Positions 22,715 to 33,418 of a stretch of 64,000 nucleotides of DNA are shown here, piece after piece. The notes beneath the pieces are model-generated. The model worked only from the letters and a program-made list of their open reading frames with translations, did no database searches and was not told where the DNA came from. Numbering within the stretch: the first letter of the stretch is position 1; each line of letters opens with the position of its first letter. Source of the stretch: Aphelenchoides besseyi (taxonomy: Eukaryota > Nematoda > Chromadorea > Rhabditida > Aphelenchoididae); NCBI GenBank assembly GCA_024699855.1, contig JAMPIQ010000001.1:4216001-4280000 (forward strand), in the 5' to 3' direction. The position numbers were made by a program, and so were the translations under genes.

Positions 22715-23935
22715 TTGCCGTTCTATTCGAACAACATACGTTCACTGATTCCGTATTCTGGGGCGCTCGGTCAAAAATTGGATCGGGCTATTGGAAGAAT
22801 CCATATTCTGCCATCAACTCACTTCGGCTCACCACGTTTCATGCGTGAAAACTACCAGGATTCAATGGCGATCGTTTTTAACAACGGAAACCCAGATCTG
22901 TTCATTACCATGACATGCGATGCACTTTGGCCGGAAATCGTACAAACGATCAATGAAACCATCGTCCTCGGCGCCAAAAAAACAGCTAGTGATCGTCCGG
23001 ACATCGTTGCGCGTGTCTCCGCCCTGAAAGTAGAAGCAATTATTGACGACTTGGTAAAGGAACAAATTTTCGGTGAACCGAAATGTTATGTCTACGTGAC
23101 CAAATTCCAAAAACGTGGACTTCCCCATATTCACTGCTTAGTAAGTCTGAAAGATGGCAGAAAGTTCTTGCAACCAAAGAACATAGATAAGTACTTCAGT
23201 GCCGAATTACCATCAGAATCGGATCCAGAACTTTTAGAATTGGTAAGCAAGTACATGATCCACCGAATTTGCGACGACAAAAACCCAAGAGCTCCATGCA
23301 TGATCAACGGAAAGTGTCGACACAAATTCCCGAAACAGTTTTTGGAAGAAACGAAAGTCAACGAAAACGGCTATCCATTTCTGAAACGACCAAATAACGG
23401 ACGCACTATTGAAATCAAAGGTGTAAAGTATGATAACCGCCGAGTCGTTCCACATAGTTGGTACCTTTTGAAACGCTATCGATGCCATATCAACGTTGAA
23501 ATTGTGAGCTCAATTAAGAACGTGAAATATCTTTACAAATACACATACAAAGGTTATGACGCCGCTTCTTTGGAACTCCAATCTTCGGGGAACATTAACC
23601 ACGATGAAATCAAGGACCACATTGACGGTCGTTACGTCGGTCCTGTCGAAGCATGTTATCGGATCCTGAAGTTAAAAATGCACGATAAGAGCCATCACAT
23701 TAAACGATTGTTAATCCATTTGGAAAACCAACAAGCCGTCTACATCGAAGAATATTGCGATGCTGAAAAAGCGAAAAAAGCAATGGAAAAGAAAACCAAA
23801 CTGATGGACTATTTTACCTTAAATGAACGTGATTCAAACGCTCGCCAACTTCTGTATTCTGAAATTCCAACTCATTACTCGTGGAAAGCAGTAAACTTCT
23901 TACCAACCAAAACATCGAAACCGTCAATCAATGGG
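22715..23935 (+). pseudogene. Helitron replication initiator (Helitron_like_N, HUH Rep) part
   Basis: ILPSTHFGSPRFMRENYQDS and NPDLFITMTCDALWPEI are hallmarks of the Helitron N-terminal domain. The HUH metal site is in GLPHIHCLV, and the tyrosine region reads VKYLYKYTYKGYD. DHIDGRYVGPVEACYRI and the LENQQAVYIEE segment follow. The role is single-strand nicking and joining during rolling-circle transposition. The frame shifts between about 23880 and 23935, after which the homologous reading continues one frame over. The HUH and Tyr residues themselves are intact. Confidence 0.88.
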
Positions 23936-25847
23936 AACCAAGAGTACGAAGCAGCAATACGATCGGACGAATATACGCAATTAGTCCAACTCGCGGAGAT
24001 CTATGGTACTTACGTCTTCTGCTTCAATATGTCAAAGGAGCAAGAAGCTTCAAAAAACTTCGAACAGTCAACGGAATTGAATACCAAAACAATTCGGAAG
24101 CATGCTTAGCTTTGGGTTTGACTGAAGACGATGAAGAGTACATTAAATGTATGGAAGGAGCGATTTCAGTTTTGATGCCCCGAGCACTACGAAGCCTCTT
24201 TGCAAACATCTTGATCCATTGCAACCCGGCCGATCCAAAACTCATGTGGGAAAAGTTCAAGAACGAATTGAGTGACGACTTCTTCAGACGCGTGCAAAAT
24301 AGAATTAAAGCAATCGCTCGCGCTTACCAACGAATTAACACGATACTACAACGTGAAAACAAGTCGTTTAAAGATTTTCCATCAATGGATCAAGTTGACG
24401 ACATCGACGAAATTGAAGACCCAATTGACTACGACCAAGAGCTCGAATCTGCAAAAGAAATGTACGAAACGTTGAACATTGAACAAAAAGTTGTAGTCGA
24501 CAAAGTTCTGAACAGTCTTCAAAACAACGGTGCACAAAAGTGCTTTTTTGTCGACGGTTTAGGTGGAACGGGTAAAACCTACGTCTACAAAACTCTCTGC
24601 CACTTTATCCATGGATTGGAAAAGAAGTTTTTGACTTGCGCGTTTACCGGTATTGCTGCTTTGTTGTTGCCCCAATAGACGAACTTGCCACAAAACATTT
24701 GGACTTGGAGTTCCACTTGACCGCGATTCGAACTCAACTTTGACTCCCAACAATCGCGGCGGTAAGATGTTGATGCAAGCAGATGTGATCATTTGGGATG
24801 AAGCACCAATGGCCCCTAGATATGCATTAGAAATCGCCGATCGAAAACTAAGAGAACTAATGAATAGCAACTTACCATTCGGTGGAAAAATCTTCGTGCT
24901 CGGTGGTGAGTTCCGACAGATTTTGCCAATTCTGAAGTACGGTACCATCGGCGAAACCATCAATTTGTCCATTTGCTCATCAACTCTGTGGAATCAGTTT
25001 GAAAAATTGAAATTGACTACCAACATGCGCACCAAACCGAACGAAGTTGAATTTGCTGATTTCCTGAAACAAGTCGGAGAAGGAACACTGAATAACGAAA
25101 ACAAACAGATAACTTACCATCTCACTGTTTAGTTGGCCAGAACTTGGAACAAGAAATCTTCGGCAAGCTGATTGAAAACAAACAGTTCAACGACATGGGG
25201 AACTCGGCGATATTGGTATCCAAACACATTGGCGTCAATGAATCAAACGAAAAGTCCTGAATATGTTAGATGGTCAAACCAAAACCTACCTTTCAATCGA
25301 CACGGCCGTTGATGCTGAAAACTGTGACGACAACACACTTCTTCTCCCGGAGTACTTGAACATGATCGAAGAAGGTTCGCTGCCACCACACAAACTAGTG
25401 CTCAAGAAGAACGCCGTCGTGATACTGATCCGCAATTTGTCACAAGAAGACGGTTTGTGTAACGGTACTCGATTGTTGGTTTTGGCAATGAATGACCATT
25501 CAGTTGAGTGTCAGATATTAACAGGACATCACGCAGGCGAACGACACATCATTCCACGTATCAACAACACAATTGACTACCGCGGAATGTTCCAATTGAA
25601 CCGAAAACAGTTCCCATTGAAATTGGCGTTTGCAATGACCATCAACAAAAGTCAAGGTCAGACGTTCGAAAGAGTTGGATTGAATTTAGAACATGAAGTA
25701 TTCGAACACGGCCAACTGTACGTTGCTTTGTCGCGAGCTCGATCATGGGACTCAGTCAAAGTTTTAACTCAAGCAAATGACCGACAAGATAATGGTGACT
25801 GCTTAGTAAAGAATATTGTGCATCGTGAAATTTTCAATCGTTTGTGA
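23881..25847 (+). pseudogene. Helitron PIF1-like helicase part, frameshifted
   Basis: After the shift the reading runs IGRIYAISPTRGDLWYLRLL, the Walker A block GLGGTGKTYVY (about 24560), then meets a stop at 24676-24678. It continues one frame over with RTCHKTFGLGVPLDRDSNS, IIWDEAPMAPRYALEIADRK (Walker B) and GGEFRQILPILK. It breaks again near 25132 and 25258. The last piece, 25263-25847, has helicase motifs V/VI (FAMTINKSQGQTFERVGLNL, LYVALSRARSWDSV). The family unwinds DNA 5' to 3' during Helitron strand displacement. No intact product is possible. Confidence 0.88.
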
Positions 25848-25936
25848 ATAGCAACTTAACTGGAAGTAAGCAGACCAATTACAACGCGTCTAAACCAACG
25901 AACTAAACAGAAGTCTCTTCAAATTTCAAGACAAGT

Positions 25937-25956
25937 CCATGGCCTTCGGGCCATGG
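25937..25956. other. Perfect hairpin, 8-bp stem with TTCG loop
   Basis: CCATGGCC TTCG GGCCATGG, 90 bases after the Helitron coding end. GC-rich hairpins mark Helitron 3' ends, and UUCG is also a very stable RNA tetraloop. The usual CTRR trinucleotide end about 11 bases downstream is absent, so assignment as the Helitron terminus is unproven. Confidence 0.55.
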
Positions 25957-26777
25957 CAACATTCTCATCTTCATCATCGACGGACGGCAATGGACGGCCA
26001 CAGGAATAGTAAGCAATTTGGTTTATTCAATTTCATGTTTTGTTTCTTCAGATCTCGTACTTTCGGTTTCTCTACGTATTCAATGATGATGGTTGTCAAT
26101 GTCAATGAAGTAAGTTCTGACTATTTGCGTTATTATTTGAACACTCATCGTTCAGATTCTCATTCTGTTCATGTACAAACTCAACCGGCTTTTTTGAATG
26201 GACAACCGAAATGAAACCGATCGCTGCTAAACGATTTTCTTACGATCATCTTCATGGATTTCTACCAAAGTCGAACATCTATTGTCATCTTTCTCTTTTC
26301 TATTGTACACTGGAAAACTCACATCACAACCGGAGCACCGAACTCACACCTCAGACCATGTCTCCATCTTGGGTTCCGGCTGTTCCCGTCTAGATTTCAA
26401 AGGTGCGAAGGTTGTGATGTCGGTTCCAAAGTATCCCCAAAATCATATGCGAATAAACGACTCAATTTATGTTAACCGCAAAACGTGATCGTGTGTGTGT
26501 TTTCAACCAATAAAATGCATTTTTTCCTATTGAAGAGTTTGTATACGTTAGTTTTGATTGTGTAATGAGTTGTATTGCAAGAATAAAGAGTCTTTTCCTC
26601 ACTAACAACTAAAGAGCCACGTTTCTGTCTATTTTTTGTTTCCAGAGAGAAGCCACAAGCGTGCAGCGTTTTTTTGGAATGAGCACTCTTCATGCAAATT
26701 TTTTCACAATCAATTAGCGCTACGTACGTTTCAAATTCAAACTAATGAGCGATGCACACGTTTAAAATCGAAAAAAG
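25957..26777. other. Unresolved region with orphan splice signals
   Basis: Possible exons bounded by GTAAGCAA (26009)...TTCTTCAG (26051) and AATGAA|GTAAGTTCTG (26110)...CGTTCAG (26156) are seen on plus, but no phase gives a continuous protein beyond about 40 residues. AATAAAATG near 26509 could be a poly(A) signal. Probably remains of a gene or transposon cargo. Confidence 0.3.
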
Positions 26778-26787
26778 TATAAAAGGG
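26778..26787 (+). promoter_or_regulatory. TATA box
   Basis: TATAAAAGGG, about 100 bp upstream of the first ATG of the next gene. A start site near 26808 (CACTGTTAAC) would fit. Confidence 0.6.
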
Positions 26788-26877
26788 CAATCAGACGGCT
26801 TTCCAATCACTGTTAACTCTGTTCAGTTTGCGTTGAGTTTTCATTTTGATTTGTTGTGCTCGTCGATTCGAAAAAAA

Positions 26878-27672
26878 ATGTTGTTCAACGCTTCGATTTT
26901 TAACTCCGTCACGAAGGATAGTATGGTCGATGAAGTGGTCGGTCGTGTTCCCGAAGTTGAACCTTTGCGACGGGTTGGAGTTCGCAATCTCCAACTTTTC
27001 AAGATTCTTCTTCAACCCGATGGTTGTTCGTTTGAGGTTATTTCGTGAGAAAAAAGCAGCCAAACGATTCTCGGCCAGGGAGATAAAAAAAGGCGACGTA
27101 AGTTCTGTGTTATTCAACGTTTTACTCATATTCGTTGTTCCAGGTAATAAATTTGGAAATGTGCCGGGTAAAACCGGCAGATGAAAAGTACAAACGAGGC
27201 ACTGGCAAGTGGGGCCTGCAATTCGATGAAGGTTCGACTGTTTCTGTTCTCAAAAGTGGGCAAGTCTTGGCACCGGATGAAGCGCCCGTGCGTGAATTCT
27301 TGAAGTGTACGATGGATGAATTGGTGGAAGTTCCAGACGGTACGATGATAGGTAAGTCGGTTGAGAAATCTCATTTTATCCTTGATGTTTTTCAGAGTTA
27401 ACCGACTGCTTCATCAAGGTCACCCCACGGTTGGTGAAAAACCGCCGGAGCGGTCACACGCTGCGTGGCTCGATCACGAACGGAGGAATCATGATGGGAA
27501 TGGTCAGTGAAATTGAGAAGTTCGTTGTTGCAATGTTGGAGAAACGCAAGCCAATTGGAGTTAAGGGTCGTTTTCGAGGCGATGGTATGTTACGCGTGTT
27601 TACAATCATTTTGACATGCCGTTGTTTTCAGAAATCATCATTAACTACGCGACGGAGAACTCTTATCCGTAG
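26878..27672 (+). CDS. Unrecognised small basic protein, four exons
   Basis: Exons 27144-27351, 27396-27584 and 27632-27672 are firm by phase and end ...EIIINYATENSYP. The first exon has two readings. ATG 26878 with a GTTATT donor at 27043 gives MLFNASIFNSVTKDSMVDEV.... ATG 27020 with the canonical GAC|GTAAGT donor at 27098 gives MVVRLRLFREKKAAKRFSAR.... Both enter exon 2 in phase 0, so they could be alternative forms. Exon 2-3 text includes RGTGKWGLQFDEGSTVSVLK and RSGHTLRGSITNGGIMMGMV; no family recognised. A TATA box lies upstream and AATAAA at 27767-27772 downstream. The inverted-repeat left arm starts inside exon 3 at 27442, so its 3' part is duplicated at 52924-53154. Confidence 0.7.
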
Positions 27673-28471
27673 AAAGTGCCATCCGTGCTATCGAATCGTC
27701 GTCCGACTTCAAACGTGCACGCCTCAATTGAATTGATTGTGTTTTTGTTTTGTGATTTTGAGGCGAATAAAGTTGTTTGCGTAATACCATTTCTTTCAAA
27801 CAACTAACTGAAGGATTACTGTTAGGGATTAAAGAAATCAATTTCCTATAAACGGATTGTTTTGTAGTGCGGCAGTTGAGACAATGGAAATGATTGGGTT
27901 TCAGCGAGTTTGGCGGTAAAAGTTTGAGAGATGTTCGAAAAATTGAAATAATGCACGGTTTCTGTTTTGATGCCGACAACAGGCATTCGTTTAAAGCTAT
28001 CGGTTTTGTGGGAAATTAAGATTAGGTTTTCAGGGAGAGCTCATGAAAATGATCTGGTTTTGTTTTTGATTGTCGGCAATATGCTTAAAAATGATCACTT
28101 AGAGTGAAGAACGTTCTTTTTGGTTAGCAAATGAGAAGAATTGGAAGAGTATAGAGATGTGATGAGTAGTTGAGAACAACCAAACATGACAGATGATTAC
28201 AATTGTCTGATGGTAGTTTGGAGTGTGTTTATTGAGTTTCGTATTGAAACAGCAAATCGTCGGTTCGTAAGTTTAGATAAAAGGTGTTTTGGAAGTTGGT
28301 CGTGTTTGAATTGAATACATGGCATTGTAGCCGTTGAAGGAAAGTTCCCCGTAACGGGGGCTCGACCGTTTTCTTGCTTGTGTAGTCATTCTAAAATAGC
28401 GACAATTAGTAAAAACGACATTGTGTGCAAAATTTGTTTTATTTGTTATGATATTCAAACCTAAACCGACT

Positions 28472-29634
28472 TCAACAGCTGCAGTGGCTCCAAAGCCAGG
28501 TTACGGAGCCTCCAACAATTGCAGCGATAACACAGCGACAGTAATAATGAAGTTTTTGTTGCTTCTACAATTTTAAATGTTTAATATTTTGAAAGTTAGG
28601 AATCGAATCTTTTGAATTTACTAGAGAGCAGAAGTAAATATCGATAGAATATCAGGCAGTCAAATAAGTTTTTCCCGTCAATACGGAACTTTAGTGCCAC
28701 CCAAGTTGACAGACGAAATAAAAAATCGCAGAATCGAGGCTCGTCTTCAACTGCTGACATTTCGGCGCGGAAAGAATTGGATGAAGAACGTCATTACAGG
28801 TAATGAGAAGGGAGTTCTTTATTACAACGATTCCCGTAAACAACAATGGCTGGACCCAAATGCTCCTGGAGTTTCAATACCAAAACCGGAATTCCATCCC
28901 AAAAAGGTTATGATCTCTGTTTGGTGGAATATGAAGGGCGTTGTGCATTGGAATCTGTTACCAAAAGCAACGGCTATTACTGCTGATTATTACTGTGCTC
29001 AGTTGATTTGCTCGAAACTACCGGCACGACAAAGCGAAGTTCTCTTGCTGCACGACAACGCGCGACCTCATGTTGCTAAGAAGACGTGTAAAAAGATTCA
29101 GGAACTTGGCTGGTCAGTTTTACCGCACCCTTCTTACTCGCCAGATCTCACTCCATCACATTAGCATCTTTCCAATCCCTAAGCCATTATATGAGCGAAA
29201 AAAGTTCGAAAAAGAAGAGGACTTAAAGAACACGTTGACCGCTTTCTTCGCTTTACATTCGGCACAGTGGTACGCTGATGGAATTCAAAGCTGTGTGATA
29301 AATGGCAAACAGTCCTAGATACTGATGGCAAATACACCGTTTGATTTTGTTGTTGTTTCATTTTAAAATAAATTTTTGGAAGTCTTAAAAACGGAAAACT
29401 TCTTTGATAGCCTGATAATTTCAAAGTAAAGATAAAACTACCTCCAGCTGCTGTTTTTGATCAATCATTTCTCGGTATTCATGATTAATTTGTTGTAGTA
29501 GTAGGATCCTTTCTTGTCGCAGCTGCGCCAGCCGTTCGTCCTCCTGGATCGTTTGCTGTTGCTCATCAATAATTTTTTGCTGATTATCCCTAAAACAAAT
29601 AAAAATTAACCATTCCAAAAACTTCAACTTACAT
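28472..29634 (-). CDS. Micro-gene family copy B, intact, mariner in its second intron
   Basis: Minus: AT at 29634-29633, exon 2 29589-29442, exon 3 28564-28472. The joined protein has 81 residues: MDNQQKIIDEQQQTIQEDER... is a Gln/Glu-rich coiled coil of about 50 residues. A hydrophobic C-terminal helix (CRCVIAAIVGGSVTWLW) and SHCSC end it. Such a layout suggests a tail-anchored membrane protein, but that is inference. Intron 2 is about 877 bp because a 764-bp mariner (28652-29415) is inserted in it at a TA. The first intron acceptor TTTTAG|GGATAATC keeps the frame; in the duplicated copy this site is altered. A DUF4817 MITE interrupts the 5' region just upstream. Confidence 0.6.
28652..29415 (+). 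mobile_element. Mariner element, internally deleted and inactive
   Basis: Ends TCAGGCAGTCAAATAAGTTT and the inverted match ...CTTCTTTGATAGCCTGA, flanked by TA on both sides. The transposase lacks its N-terminus: the frame from 28694 gives KNVITGNEKGVLYYND, HPKKVMISVWWNMKGVVHW and LLHDNARPHVAKK, then stops at 29162-29164 in SPDLTPSH. The DD34D triad is lost: the first Asp is Asn (TGNE), the second remains (HDNARPH), and the third (normally PSDYHLF) is His with a frameshift. Remaining C-terminal text is in another frame. Length is about 60% of a full mariner. Confidence 0.88.
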
Positions 29635-29674
29635 TTGGCTAATTGGTGATACAACGAGTAACGATCTCAAAGTA

Positions 29675-30394
29675 CAGGGTGTCCCAGCTGAAACTCTTTA
29701 TTGCAAACGCGTATTTCTCGGTCATTTCTTGATCATTTTATGCGATTTTTTGCACATGATAGTGGACACCTGGAAATTTTGTTTCCTTTCAAAAGATTTT
29801 CAGAATCATTTGAAGTTCGCATTTTGGTGAGGTGTTCAGTTCCGAGCGGGGAAAATCGCGTGCAAATGCGCTGCGTGTGGTCTTTCTCTCCACTTTTCAG
29901 AAAAGATCTTTGACTGTTTTTCAACTGTTTATCGTTCAAATCTCAACCTTTCCTCAGGTCCATGTCTTTTGTGAACATCGTCCCGCTGCAAAAAGTTGTC
30001 AAATCAAGTCGAGAAATTCGAAGCATTCGGAACGGGAGCACGTGGAGGAAGATTAAAGTGTCGGCGGAAGGCACGTTGAACGGAAATCGGACTGTTTGGC
30101 TTGCCGTACTCGATCACGCAGAACGCTTTCTCAACTGGTGACCAAGACATTTTTGTGAAGCGCTGTGAAATGAACCACACGCAACGCATTTGCACGCGAT
30201 TTTTTCCGCTTAAAACCAAACACTTCAGCAAAATGAACATTTCTTATGATTATGTATCAAATTCAAAAAATCTGTTTATGCAAAACAAAATTTCCATAAA
30301 TTTTCTATCAAGTACAGAAAACCGCATAAAAATTGGTTAATAACTCGAATTATGCGGCGCGTTTCAAATAAAGAGTTTCAGCTGGGACGCTCTG
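29675..30394 (-). mobile_element. Non-autonomous DUF4817 mariner-like element (MITE), 720 bp
   Basis: TIRs CAGGGTGTCCCAGCTGAAAC and CAGAGCGTCCCAGCTGAAAC continue imperfectly inward for about 200 bp. TA lies on both sides. Its only coding remnant is the N-terminal helix-turn-helix on minus (MSWSPVEKAFCVIEYGKPNS, then VQRAFRRHFNLPPRAP) at about 30150-30010. No catalytic domain. It is inserted upstream of micro-gene B, separating exon 1 from the shared upstream motif. Confidence 0.85.
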
Positions 30395-30410
30395 TAAATG
30401 ATTAGTAAAA

Positions 30411-30501
30411 ACCCCATACAAAGTGTGGACTATACGATCAGACAAAATCTCAACGTCGAGCGAAAAAATGCTCAAAGAACAAAACGCCACACACGAGAAA
30501 A
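30411..30501 (-). promoter_or_regulatory. Shared upstream motif of the micro-gene family (left-arm copy)
   Basis: Inverted equivalent of 50096-50186 and similar to 46724-46814. The common text is TTTTCTCGTGTGTG(G/C)CGTTT, then TTTTTTCGCTCGACGTTGAG and TGATCGTATA. It precedes micro-gene exon 1 in both families seen, so it may be promoter or 5'UTR. Function is inferred only from position. Confidence 0.5.
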
Positions 30502-30779
30502 TCCGCGTGAAAACAAAGCTTAGGCTTTGCGCGTGAAAGAGTGAAAACTATCAAATTGCTAGAAAATCTCTGATATAAATTCAAATCAGAATTTCCAGAA
30601 AAGTGTATTGCAGTGTTTACACAGTGTACTCATTAAAACATGCAATTTGCTACAATGACTTATTACACAGAAGTTAGTGCATAGACATAATTTGGATATT
30701 TTATGCGGAAAATATGCACCTTCGAACATAAAACTCTCGTTCTCTGCGGCTAAATCAATGAATGAGTTCAAACGAGTGA

Positions 30780-31036
30780 TTTTGCTGGAATATACCCGGA
30801 ACGTTCACGTCGTTCAAAACGTCGTTCAATGGGTGGCTCAGAGACCGTTGTTCGACAGACATTCGTTGCCAGACCTTTTTATCACAATGACATGTAATCC
30901 GAATGGAGAGAAATTAATAAAAACTTGGATCGAAATCAAGATGCTTCTGATCGACCGGATTTAGTCTCACGTGTATTCAAATTGAAGCACGAATCAGTGA
31001 TCAAATATGTCAAAGAAGTTCAGATTTTTGGAAAAG
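30780..31036 (+). pseudogene. Helitron Rep N-terminal fragment
   Basis: LPDLFITMTCN followed, one frame over, by EWREINKNLDRNQDASDRPD and VSRVFKLKHE...VQIFGK matches the Helitron_like_N domain. It ends exactly where the mariner-like TIR begins (TA|CAGGGTGTCCC at 31039). Orientation is opposite to the helicase piece that follows, so the Helitron here is rearranged. Confidence 0.75.
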
Positions 31037-31038
31037 TA

Positions 31039-31633
31039 CAGGGTGTCCCAGCTGAAATCCTCATTTTTACACGCTTATAACTTTTTTATGCGTGAACCGA
31101 TTTTTATGAAACTTTTTCTGTTGAATAGCTTGAAGTTTGCATTTTTGTTTCATATCAAATTCGATACAGATTTCTCGACGGAAGTCATCGATAGAAGCAA
31201 ATTTCTGAAATGAGCGCTTTCTTTCACTTGCGTTCTCTCTTTCATTTTTTTCCACTCAAAATTTCGCATGGGGCTTGGTTGGCTAAAATCAAAAAGTTTA
31301 TGCTTCAAATTTCAACGTGTTTTCCATCATTATCGATAACCAGTTCCAATCGACGTTCATAATCCGTAATTGCACGATTCACCATATCCTGCGGCAAATT
31401 CGATTCGACTTTGCAAGTCGTTCAAATCCGTTGGTTGAGTACGGTAGATTTTTCCTTTGACATATCCCCAAAGAAAGAAGTCACAAGGAGGTAGGTCGGG
31501 ACTATACGGAGGCCACCGATGAGGAGCTGGGGTTGCCGGAGCTCTACGGACCCATTCAGCGCAGTGAAAACGTGTCGTTCAACCAATCCCGGACTGCAAC
31601 CGAAAAATGCGGCGGTGCACCGTCTTGCATCCA
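31039..31633 (-). pseudogene. Mariner-like (DDE_3) transposase C-terminal fragment with one TIR
   Basis: One end is the TIR CAGGGTGTCCCAGCTGAAAT at 31039. Reading minus from the other end: QDGAPPHFSVAVRDWLNDTF, then after a frameshift WPPYSPDLPPCDFFLWGYVK and a tail ending IDNDGKHVEI after another shift. QDGAPPHF and SPDLPPCDFFLWG are the second and third catalytic Asp motifs of this family. The 5' half is missing and the break joins straight into helicase sequence. Confidence 0.85.
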
Positions 31634-32907
31634 AATCAACTCGTTCGAACGTCTGACCTTGACCTTTGTTGATGGTCATTGCAAAGGCCAATTTCAGTGG
31701 GAACTGTTTTCGGTTCAGTTGGAACATTCCGCGATAATCGATCGTATTGTTGATTCGAGGGATGATGTGTCGTTCTTTTGCGTAATGTCCGGTTAAGATT
31801 TCGCATTCAATAGAGTGATCGTTCATGGCCACAATTAACATTCGAGTTCCATTGCACAGTCCATCTTCTTGTGACAAATTCCGGATCAGAATCACGATTG
31901 CATTTTCCTTCAATTCCAATTTGTGAGGCGGTAGTGAACCTTCTTCAATTATGTTAAGATATTCAGGCAACAGCAATGTTTGGTCAGAACAATTTTCAGC
32001 ATAAATAGCAGAGTCAATGGAAACATACGTTTTTGATTGTCCATCCAACATCTTCACAACTTTTTCATTCGATTCGTTTACTCCAATGTGTTTCGACACC
32101 AAAATTGCTGAGTTGCCCATTTCCTTGAATTTCTTCTTTTCGATCAGCGTGCCAAAAATCTCCTGTTCCTGATTTTGCTTGACTAAGCAATGAGATGGCA
32201 GCTGGATCAGTTCGTTTGCATCGTTTCAAAGTTCCCTATCCGACTTGTTTAAGGAAATCAGCAAATTGCACTTCGGTTGGTTTCGTTCGCATGTTTTTGG
32301 TTAACTTCAACTGCTCAAAGTGCTTCCACAAACTTGACGAACAAATGGACAAATTTATCGTCTTGCTGACTGTGCCGTATTTCAAAACTGGAAGAATCTG
32401 TCGAAAGTCGCCTCCAAGAACCACGATTTTTCCTCCAAATGGTAAACTGCTTTGCATCAATTCTCTGAGTTTTCGGTCGGCGATTTCGAGTGCGTATCGT
32501 GGAGCCATCGGTGCTTCGTCCCAAATGATCGCATCAGCATTTCATCAGCATCTTACCGGCTCGACTTGTCGCTGTCAAGTTCGAATTGGAATCGCGATCA
32601 AGTGGAACTCCGAGACCGAATGTTTTGTGACATGTTCGTCCGTCCGGTAACAACAACGCAGCAATTCCCGTGAAAGCACATGTCAAGAACTTCTTTTTGT
32701 TGCCGTTGATGAAATGGCACAGGATTTCGTAGACGTACGTTTTTCCAGTTCCACCTAGATCATCTACAAAGCAACATTTCGATCTTCCGTCAATTTGAGA
32801 ATTGGTTTCTTCGGAAAGTTTCTATCGTGTTTTCGAAACTCCAAAATATGATCGTGGAGTTAAGGAGATCAGTAGTCATCTAACAAATGCGATCAATCAA
32901 CAAACTC
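31634..32907 (-). pseudogene. Helitron helicase fragment, left arm
   Basis: Minus frames carry GGTGKT (near 32757), CHKTFGLGVPLDRDSNS, IIWDEAPMAPRYALEIADRK, GGDFRQILPVLK and FAMTINKGQGQTFERVDLD, then mariner sequence. Close to, but distinct from, the 22.6-25.9 kb Helitron helicase. This arm has an extra T near 32538 shifting the frame between the IWDEAP and DRDSNS parts; the right arm does not. A stop also follows FADFLKQVG. Confidence 0.88.
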
Positions 32908-33187
32908 CTGTTCGTCCTCGTTAATTTTACTTTTTGTTCAACATTTTTTGCTCTTATTTTTTACTTTCTCGTTACGGTCTCTAACTACTACGATCTTCTT
33001 TATGATCCTCAAGAGTTTTGCGCAAATAAAACGTTTAAATTTCGAATTTGATCGAAACCAGAGAGTCTATTGGCGACTCGATTTTGTTCCAGAGTTGACG
33101 ACGATTCTCGATTCCAAACATGCAACTGACACGATGGTGAGTTTGTAGCCGAAATTTGACGGTTCGGATGAAAAGTTGTCAAAGTTT

Positions 33188-33418
33188 GACGTCTCGATTG
33201 TTAGTCGTGTTGAAACCATTTTGTTGTTCCGTCAACGTCGGCAATTGCACGAGGTTGACGAACAGCGAGAGTGATCTTGTGTTTTAGGAGTCTGATTGCA
33301 TTTGAAGAGTGATAATCGGGAAGCCGGTCGTGTGTTTTCGATTCAGCCCGATTTTACGGTCTAGGTTCGAATCCGCTGAAGGGAATTCGATTGTTCGTTT
33401 TTTATTGCCGAATTAACT
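33188..33418. other. Start of spacer between the inverted arms
   Basis: Upstream region of micro-gene copy C; it does not carry the motif seen upstream of copies B and E. Confidence 0.3.

Larger units (their letters stand above)
22590..25847 (+). mobile_element. Helitron with broken Rep/helicase coding region
   Basis: One RepHel polyprotein is recognisable but split over at least four frames. The 5' boundary is not seen. A hairpin at 25937-25956 may be its 3' terminal structure, but no CTRR end follows it at the usual distance. The second Helitron relative in the inverted arms is 5' and 3' truncated and clearly the same family. Confidence 0.85.
27442..33187 (+). repeat. Left arm of 5.75-kb inverted duplication
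   Basis: Near-identical in inverted orientation to 47409-53154: paired coordinates sum to 80594-80597 throughout. Only a few 1-3 base indels are needed, for example an extra T at 32538-32540 in this arm and a compensated change at the acceptor near 29590. The outer edge lies inside exon 3 of an intact gene and the inner edge at CAAAGTTT|GACG. This arm is therefore probably the original. Confidence 0.93.

Noticed and set aside
22533..22745. Minus-strand 70-codon gene before the Helitron
   Set aside because: It runs antisense to the Helitron leader and has no family resemblance.
27641..27979. 112-codon minus-strand gene (and its mirror at 52617-52955)
   Set aside because: It overlaps antisense the last exon and 3'UTR of the recognised gene and has no start or splice support.
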